Below are positions 6,330 through 11,939 of a stretch of DNA of 11,939 nucleotides, piece by piece. Each line of letters opens with the position of its first letter. Position 1 is the first letter of the stretch. Under the pieces are notes generated by a model. That model worked only from the letters and a program-made list of their open reading frames with translations. It ran no database searches and was not told the DNA's origin. This stretch comes from Candidatus Didemnitutus sp. (lineage in GTDB: Bacteria; Verrucomicrobiota; Verrucomicrobiia; Opitutales; Opitutaceae): assembly GCA_030682505.1 (NCBI GenBank), contig JAUXOH010000156.1:1-11939 (forward strand), given 5' to 3'. The translations under genes and the position numbers were made by a program.

Positions 6330-9026
6330 TTATCCGGTGTTTTTCAGACCGGCGGCGATGCCACTCACCGTTAATTCAATCACCCGCTTAACCTCAGCCC
6401 GCGCTTGGGTAGACAACCGTCCTCCGCGCAACCGACGGATCATCTCGACCTGCAAGTAGTTCAACGGATCGATGTAAGGATTGCGCAGGCGAATCGAGTT
6501 CGCGAGCACGGGTTCCGCGCCGAGCAATTCCTTGTTTCCAGACACCGCCAGCACCAGCCGATGGGTGCGGCTGAACTCGGCCTTGACGATGCCGAGGATT
6601 CGACGTCGGCGTCGGGCGTTGGTATCCAATCCCGAGTAGATTTCAGCGATGCTCAGGTCTGCCTTGCGCAAGGTGAGTTGAGCGTTGTCGATCAACAATC
6701 GAAACGACTTCCAACTCCGATACATCCGCCGCAACCGGGCCAACCCACGGGCTTCGCTCGCCGCAACTTCCAGCGCCTAACCCAATCCGAACAAACCCGG
6801 ATGGTTGAAACGACTCTGCATCCAGGAAAACACCCAAGGAATCGCGCGCAGGTCATCCAACGACCGAGGCCCTTCCTTGCGATACGAGGGACGCGAGCCG
6901 AAATTCAACGCCCCGATCTCATCAATCGGGGTGGCGGCCTGCCAGAACGCCAGAAAGTCCGGATCCTGCACCAGCGAGTGATAGACCGCCGTGCTGCGCA
7001 CACTCATGCGCTCCATGGCGCGCAACCAGGTGGCCGGCCGTGCCGGCGGCTCACCCCCTGCCGCATGGGAACCGAGCAGCACCCCGTAGGCCATCTGCTC
7101 GAGCACGCGGTGCGCAATGTCCGGATCGTGATACCGCGTCGACAGCACCTCCCCCTGCTCCGTGATCCGAATCCCGCCGTCGCGCAACCCGACCGGCTGC
7201 GCCAACACGGCCTTGGCCGCCGGGCCGCCGCCGCGCGCTATGCTGCCACCGCGTCCGTGGAACATGGTCAAGCGCACCGCATGTTTACGGCCCACGGCCG
7301 CAATCGCATCCTGCGCTTGGTGCAGGCCCCAGTTTGCCGCAAAGTAGCCGCAGTCCTTGTTGCTGTCGGAATAGCCGAGCATCACGTGCTGACAATTGCC
7401 CTGGTGTTTCACCCAACGGCGGTAGATCGGGTTGCCCAAAAGCGCCCCGAGCACGCGGGGCGCGTTTTGCAAATCACCGAGCGTTTCGAACAGCGGTGCG
7501 ACCGGCAGTGAGGTCCCGACGACCGCTTGCATCAGGAGCACCTCCATGACGTCGGAAGCTTCGGCTGCCATGCTGACCACATAAATGCCGAGCGCATCAC
7601 GGGGCGCCGGCTTGACCGCCTCCAGCGCCGCCAGTGCGGCCCGCGACTCGGTGGTCAATTTGACCGGAACCTCGAATCCGCGCTTGAGCGCCCTCGCGAG
7701 CAGTCGGCATTTCTCCTCCTCCGGGCGCTCCGGAAAATCAGGAAGCCCCAGCAAGTCGGCGACCGTGCGTCCATGAACGTCGGAATGCTGCCGCAGATCG
7801 AGGCGCGCCGTGTGCAGACCAAACGTGGCAACGTTTGAATCCACATCCCGCAAGGTGCCGTCAGCCAGAATCGCCGCCCGGCTCTGGTGCAACGCCCGTT
7901 CGATTACGGCCATCGCCCGCCCGATTTCGGCAACTGATAGTGGCTGCGCCCGATTCGAAAGCCGTGCCCGCAGCACAAAGACCAATTGCCGATAGGGTTC
8001 AAACCGGTGGCGCGCTTTGATCTCGGGCCAACCTGGTTCCTGCGCGCCGAACTGTTCGGCTAGACGGGTCACCGAGGGGTGCACCGGCTCCCGCAAGGAG
8101 GAAAGCGTGAGCGACCACGACAGCCGCTGCAGTCCCCGCTCCATCGCCACCAGCGCGTTTTTCCGCTGCAACTTGAGCACCTCGGTCGTGACGTCCGCGG
8201 TCACAAAGGGATTGCCGTCGCGGTCCCCTCCGATCCACGAGCCAAACCGCAACCAGCCTTTCGGTGCCTTGACCCCGGGATAATACCTCTCCAGCGCGCT
8301 CACGAGGTCACGTTGCAGCTGCGGCAGCACCTTGAAGAGGGTGCGTTGAAAATACCACAGACCCGTGCGGGCTTCGTCGAGCACCGTGGGCCGGGCGGGC
8401 CGACCGCGATCGGTCAACCAAAGCGAAAGGATCTCCCGCTCGATTTCCGGGTTGGTCGCCAGCTGCTTGGTCGGCAGCTCGCGCAGCACCTCCGCCAGCC
8501 CAGCCAATTTGGTCAGCAGCGTGCGGCGCTTGGCCTCGGTCGGATGCGCGGTGAAGACGAGTTCGATTCCGAGTTGGTCAAGCAGTCGCTGCATTTCCTT
8601 AGGCTCGACGCCCAGGCGTTTCAATTCCGCAACCGCCGCCGCAATGGACTCCTTGCGCTGCGCGGCATCGCCGCGCCGGGCGCGCAGGAGACGAATCCGA
8701 AAATTCTCCTCAGCCAGATTCACGAGTTCGAAGAACAGCGTGAAAGCCATGGCTTGATTGAGCGCTTGTTTCGTTGTCAGACGGCGCACCACGCTCGCCA
8801 GCTGGCGGCCGGCCCGCTTGTCTCCGTCCCGACTTGACTTCGCGAGGCCGCGCAATTGCTCCACGGTGCGGAAAGTGGCCGCGCCTTCGAGCCGGCCGAT
8901 GATGCCGCCAAGCCGTGCCCCGAGCGTGCGCACACTCGCCCGCAATTCCGGCAATTCGTCAATTGCCCGGACGTGAGTGGCGGCATGAAGAAAAGTTCGG
9001 GTGATCGACTTGTGGGTGGGCAACAT
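6330..9026 (-). pseudogene. ppc: Phosphoenolpyruvate carboxylase interrupted by one in-frame amber codon
   Basis: PEP carboxylase makes oxaloacetate from PEP and bicarbonate to refill the TCA cycle. From ATG 9026 to TAA 6330 there are 898 sense positions counting the amber, close to the 883 residues of the E. coli enzyme. Conserved motifs are all present: FTAHPTEAK (His161), GGDRDGNP (266-273), GYSDSNKD (551-558), FHGRGGSIARGGGP (His590), ITEQGE (621-626), RAIPWVFSW (727-735), then after the stop SIRLRNPYIDPLN and the C-terminal KNTG. Codon 750 (6779-6777) is TAG, within FGLG-stop-ALE, where relatives carry a Ser or Thr. It splits the gene into a 749-residue part (9026-6777) and a downstream part in the same frame (6776-6330). 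No frameshift or other damage is seen. The alternatives are nonsense mutation, sequencing or assembly error, or readthrough. As written, the truncated product would probably be inactive. It has no strong ribosome site and is followed after 202 bases by the S8 gene, which probably has its own promoter. Confidence 0.9.
6777..6779 (-). other. In-frame TAG inside ppc (codon 750)
   Basis: The plus strand reads cta here, giving TAG on the coding strand, with GGT before it and GCG after it. The codons on both sides align without gap to the PEPC motif that in E. coli reads WLGAGTALQ. A Ser codon TCG would become TAG by one C-to-A change. The following base G gives no resemblance to the well-known leaky TAG-CAATTA context. 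Confidence 0.92.
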
Positions 9027-9227
9027 TCCACGGTGCTACTTGTCCGCGCCCGACTCAACGTGTTTCGTCGTCATAGGTCGCCGCCACTTGTGCCGCGGGT
9101 AGCGGCGGGAGCGTTCGGTATGATTTTCTCCGCTTGTTCCCTCCCAAAGTTGCCAGCTCGGCGGTCACTGGGATGGGGCGTGACGGGGGACGTTGACAGA
9201 CCTGATGGGGCGGGACAGCATGCTGCA
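9027..9227. promoter_or_regulatory. Divergent intergenic region between ppc and the small membrane-protein pair
   Basis: These 201 bases separate two genes transcribed away from each other, so both promoters should lie here. On the plus strand a perfect TTGACA occurs at 9193-9198, with only a weak -10 candidate (CAGCAT, 9216-9221) 17 bases downstream; that would place transcription start almost at the ATG at 9228. For ppc I found no convincing -35/-10 pair. No riboswitch or clear operator palindrome is visible. Confidence 0.35.
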
Positions 9228-9500
9228 ATGAAAGCGATGCAGTCGGCATCAGCGCGAGTCCTGACCGTCACGGCGGCCGTGGTCTTGCTCATCGGATTCA
9301 TGGTGCTGTCACCCTCTGCGGGGTTTCTCGTCTTCTGCCTCGCGGCGCTGCCCGCGGCGATTCCCGCGATCTTCGGCACCGGAAAGTTCCGGATCATCTC
9401 CGTGGTCCTGCTCCTCGCCGCGCTTGGCCTGGCCGTTGTCAAATACCCGGAATTCAGGGACGAACAGGCGCGCCTTCGCCAGTATAAGTCGCAGCTATGA
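9228..9500 (+). CDS. Small three-helix membrane protein of unknown function
   Basis: This 90-residue hydrophobic protein has three probable membrane segments at about residues 11-28, 32-50 and 54-71, followed by a charged C-terminal tail rich in Arg, Lys, Glu and Gln (72-90). I do not recognise a family. The ATG at 9228 is chosen because the protein becomes membrane-like directly after it, with a G-rich stretch (9207-9214) upstream as a possible distant ribosome site. An alternative in-frame ATG at 9120, preceded by GGGAG at a reasonable distance, would add 36 residues that look like translated non-coding DNA; it cannot be excluded. The stop overlaps the next start (ATGA at 9497-9500), so the two are probably co-translated. 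Confidence 0.65.
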   Translation: MKAMQSASARVLTVTAAVVLLIGFMVLSPSAGFLVFCLAALPAAIPAIFGTGKFRIISVVLLLAALGLAVVKYPEFRDEQARLRQYKSQL

Positions 9501-9796
9501 TCGGCCGCCTGATACTGGTGGTGGCATTCTTGATCCCCGCTGTCGCCTCCGCCTACATGATCTGGCTGACGTGGCGCGCGGACGACGACGGGAAGTGGCT
9601 TTTCACCGTCTTCTTCGTGTTTTTCCTGTTCCTCGCCGCCTCGCCGATCCTGCCCAAGTTCGTGTTCCAGCCGAAACCCGAGCCCGTCAGCACCTCAACC
9701 ACCCGCTTTGTGCCCCATTGGTTCATGCTGCTGGCGGTACTGGTGGTGCTGGTCGTCATCCTCATGGCCATCGTCGGCTCCTTCCTGCATCGGTGA
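9497..9796 (+). CDS. Small membrane protein, translationally coupled to its upstream partner
   Basis: This 99-residue protein begins at the ATG that overlaps the upstream stop by four bases, a classic coupling arrangement, and it has no clear Shine-Dalgarno site of its own. Membrane segments are probable at about residues 4-24, 34-52 and 74-95. A Pro/Ser/Thr-rich loop (56-72, QPKPEPVSTSTTR region) lies between helices two and three, and an acidic stretch RADDDGK lies between one and two. No catalytic motif or known family is recognised. The paired arrangement suggests the two proteins act together, perhaps as a small membrane complex; that is inference. It ends in TGA 102 bases before the converging hrpB stop. 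No terminator hairpin with a T tract is seen in 9797-9898. Confidence 0.75.
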   Translation: MIGRLILVVAFLIPAVASAYMIWLTWRADDDGKWLFTVFFVFFLFLAASPILPKFVFQPKPEPVSTSTTRFVPHWFMLLAVLVVLVVILMAIVGSFLHR

Positions 9797-9898
9797 GCAG
9801 AAGCAATTCGAGAAGCTCGTGCCGCAGATCCCAGATATCAATTCGTATGGACGGAACAAATCTGCGCGCTCAATGGCAGTAAAAGGAATGGGCGACTC

Positions 9899-11938
9899 CT
9901 ATTTCCACTCATGTCTCGGGTAGCGGCGGGCAAGCGCGGGCTTGAGCTTCGGATAGACCTCGCGCCAGAAGTTGCTCAGGTCATCGGTCACCTGAATCGG
10001 CCGCTGGTTCGGAGCCAGAACTTCGAACTTCACCGGCACCCGGCCGTAGCCGAGAGCGAACCGGGCCTCGACGCCGTAGAGCTCCTGAATCCGCGCACTG
10101 AGCACCGGCGGACCGTCGGCGCCGTAGGTGACCCGGGCCTTCCGCCCGTTTGCCATCGTGATGCGTTCCGGCAAATAATCGTCCAGCACGGCCAGCTGCT
10201 CCGGCAGCAGCCACTCGCGGAGCGTCGGCATCACCGGTTTGTCCTTCAACTCGCGGGCCCCGTAGCTGCCATAGCAAATTTGTTCGATCAGGGTGGCGCG
10301 ATCGGTGGTCGCGATGGGATGGACCTCTAATTCGGGCCACCACTTGGCGAGGCAATTGACACGGGTGATCCATTGCTCAACCGCGTCGGTCCACTCCGCG
10401 AGCACGATGCGTCCGGCCAAAACCTCCCGAGCAAGGAGGGCCGCCGCGTCCCCGGCGGGTGGTTCCTCGGCGGTTTGCTTCGATTCCAGCACCAGATCGC
10501 GGAAACGCCGCTCCTTGCGCGCCATGACTCGCCGTTGGGTCTCGTCGAAAATCACTCCCCCGGTGTCCTTGAAATCCTCCGGGAACAACTCCTGAAGCCA
10601 CGATTCCTCCACGGCCGTGCAGAGGTTCAGCAAGGTGTTCACTTCACCGCGACTTTCGATCTCGGTGATTTCAGCCGCGACCAGCAGCGACGCGTCTTGC
10701 ACCGCGCTTTCGCGCGCCAACACCCCGCGGCGTTGATGCACGAGCTCGCAACGCAGGGTGCCCTGGTCGAGCCGCCGGGCGAGGTGATCGCTAAAGCCCA
10801 GCAGGACGCATTTGCGCACCGCCGCGCCGTCGATTCGCCCTTCGGACACGTCGAGCTTCTCTGCCGCCGCGAGTTTCAGAAATTGCTCGAACAGCGGGCC
10901 CACCTGGCGCACGGCCTGCACGTGAATGCCGAGCTTTCGGCACGCGTCCATGTGGTAGCGGGCATGGTCGGCATAGCGCCAGGCTCGCATCAGCAGGAAG
11001 AAATCGGACTCGGACTCGGCCCCGAGGATATCCTCCCGCGCCTCCTGGGTCTGCTTGTCCACCCCGCGCAGCAGGAAATTGCGTCCCTGCGTCAGCGCCG
11101 CCATCAGCGCCACTGCGCGCACACACCCGTAGTCGGCCGCAGCGAGAAACATCCGCGCATACCGCGGGTGCATTGGGAAACGCAGCATCTTGCGACCGAT
11201 CGCGGTCACGGTGCGTTTCGGGCCGTGCAAGGCTCCGAGGTCTTCCAACAACCGCTCCGCCCGCTCCAAAGCCCGGGATTCGGGTTTCTCCAGCCACGGG
11301 AACGTCTGGGTGTCATCGATGCCAGCTGCCTTGAGCGTCAACACGACCTCCGCAAGGTCCAGCCGCTTCACTTCCGGCAACTCCTGCAGCGCCCGCTGGG
11401 CATGCTCGCGTTCCGTCCACAGCCGCACGCAGACGCCCGGCGCGGTCCGACCCGCCCGGCCCGCGCGCTGATCCGCGGAAGCGATCGCGATCTTCTCGAT
11501 CAACAGCGTGTTGATGCCTCGGTGCGCGTCGTAGCGCGCCATGCGCGCCAGCCCCCCGTCGATCACGCCGGTGATCCCGTCGATCGTGAGCGATGTCTCC
11601 GCCACGTTGGTGGAGACGATGATCTTCCGCGTCTCGGCGCGCGCGACGGCGCGATCCTGCTGGTCGGGCGGCAACTCCCCGTGCAAGGGGAAGCAAACGA
11701 AGTCACGCAAGGCCCGTGAACTTTGGATCTCCTGCACTGTGCGGCTGATCTCGTAGGCACCCGCCATGAACACCAGCAGGTCACCGGTGGTTTGGGCCGC
11801 CACCCGCTCACATTCGCGTGCCGCGACGGACCAGACGGGGTCGTGCTCAAAATTAACCGCCTTCGGCAGGTATACGATCCGCACAGGAAAGGTGCGTCCG
11901 CCCGAACTGAGCACTTCGCAGGGCGCCAGGTAATTCTG
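9899..11938 (-). CDS. hrpB: ATP-dependent helicase HrpB (DEAH-box), N-terminus outside window
   Basis: The frame is open to the right edge, with codons before the GTG at 11914 (QNYLAPCEV) continuing the domain, so that GTG is internal. About 680 residues of the roughly 850 usual for HrpB are present. The visible part holds helicase domain 2: GRTFPVRIVYLP, LHGELPPDQQDRAV, motif V STNVAETSLTI (about 11614-11582), and motif VI QRAGRAGR (about 11470-11447). Helical HA2-like domains follow. The C-terminal domain is specific for HrpB over HrpA: PPVLSARIQELYG, GRVPVKFEVLAPNQRPIQVT, DDLSNFWREVYPKLK and RRYPRHEW. Walker A, the DEAH box and the SAT motif should lie beyond the window. The cellular role of HrpB is poorly defined; it belongs to the RNA helicase family. 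The gene ends in TAG immediately after RRYPRHEWK, without the basic tail found in E. coli. Confidence 0.93.
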   Translation of the reverse strand, partial: QNYLAPCEVLSSGGRTFPVRIVYLPKAVNFEHDPVWSVAARECERVAAQTTGDLLVFMAGAYEISRTVQEIQSSRALRDFVCFPLHGELPPDQQDRAVARAETRKIIVSTNVAETSLTIDGITGVIDGGLARMARYDAHRGINTLLIEKIAIASADQRAGRAGRTAPGVCVRLWTEREHAQRALQELPEVKRLDLAEVVLTLKAAGIDDTQTFPWLEKPESRALERAERLLEDLGALHGPKRTVTAIGRKMLRFPMHPRYARMFLAAADYGCVRAVALMAALTQGRNFLLRGVDKQTQEAREDILGAESESDFFLLMRAWRYADHARYHMDACRKLGIHVQAVRQVGPLFEQFLKLAAAEKLDVSEGRIDGAAVRKCVLLGFSDHLARRLDQGTLRCELVHQRRGVLARESAVQDASLLVAAEITEIESRGEVNTLLNLCTAVEESWLQELFPEDFKDTGGVIFDETQRRVMARKERRFRDLVLESKQTAEEPPAGDAAALLAREVLAGRIVLAEWTDAVEQWITRVNCLAKWWPELEVHPIATTDRATLIEQICYGSYGARELKDKPVMPTLREWLLPEQLAVLDDYLPERITMANGRKARVTYGADGPPVLSARIQELYGVEARFALGYGRVPVKFEVLAPNQRPIQVTDDLSNFWREVYPKLKPALARRYPRHEWK

Positions 11939-11939
11939 C

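Noticed and set aside
6330..6743. A separate small gene of 137 residues starting at TTG 6743
   Set aside because: Its sequence is the C-terminus of PEPC in the same frame as the upstream part, with conserved codons continuing before the TTG up to the TAG, so it is a fragment of ppc.
6777..6779. Genome-wide reassignment of TAG to an amino acid
   Set aside because: The hrpB gene ends at TAG exactly where HrpB homologues approach their end, so TAG appears to act as a normal stop nearby; one internal TAG is not enough to claim recoding.
9820..9835. Short hairpin CGAG-AAG-CTCG near 9810 as a terminator for hrpB or the membrane pair
   Set aside because: The stem is only four pairs and no T tract follows on either strand.
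9708..9923. 71-codon plus-strand frame reaching across the gap between the second membrane protein and hrpB
   Set aside because: It overlaps the membrane-protein gene in another frame, begins with a Cys/Trp/Ser-rich nonsense-like translation and has no ribosome site.
10373..11719. 448-codon plus-strand open frame opposite hrpB
   Set aside because: It is complementary to conserved helicase motifs V and VI; composition is typical of an antisense shadow in GC-rich DNA.

Overview
The window is GC-rich, densely coding chromosomal DNA from a heterotrophic bacterium. The gene content (a large GH2 glycosidase with a lyase-type C-terminal module, a secreted subtilase with a PA insert, an HrpB-type helicase and a bacterial PEP carboxylase) and the lack of strong Shine-Dalgarno sites would fit Verrucomicrobiota, perhaps an Opitutaceae relative. 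That placement is inferred from protein style only; there is no marker gene here.

Layout from left to right. (1) 2-2641, plus strand: the C-terminal part of a glycoside hydrolase family 2 protein whose 5' end lies outside the window. (2) 2688-2721: an intrinsic terminator for the minus strand. (3) 2747-6127, minus: a very large exported S8 serine peptidase. (4) 6128-6329: an AT-richer leader and promoter region. (5) 6330-9026, minus: phosphoenolpyruvate carboxylase, intact along its whole length except for one in-frame TAG at codon 750. (6) 9027-9227: a divergent intergenic region. (7) 9228-9796, plus: two small three-helix membrane proteins with a 4-bp ATGA overlap. (8) 9899-11938, minus: the C-terminal part of the ATP-dependent helicase HrpB, running off the right edge.

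Functionally this is a mixed region, not one pathway. GH2 and the S8 peptidase suggest polysaccharide and protein degradation outside the cytoplasm. PPC is a central anaplerotic enzyme, HrpB is an RNA-helicase-family protein, and the membrane-protein pair has no recognisable function. I see no tRNA, rRNA, CRISPR array, insertion sequence or phage gene, and no gene-free stretch over 300 bases.

The most notable observation is the ppc gene. A single amber codon splits an otherwise perfectly framed gene, and the 148 codons after it remain recognisable PEPC down to the conserved C-terminal NTG. The second is the GH2 protein, where Gln stands at the usual acid/base Glu position. I found no convincing new multi-gene system.
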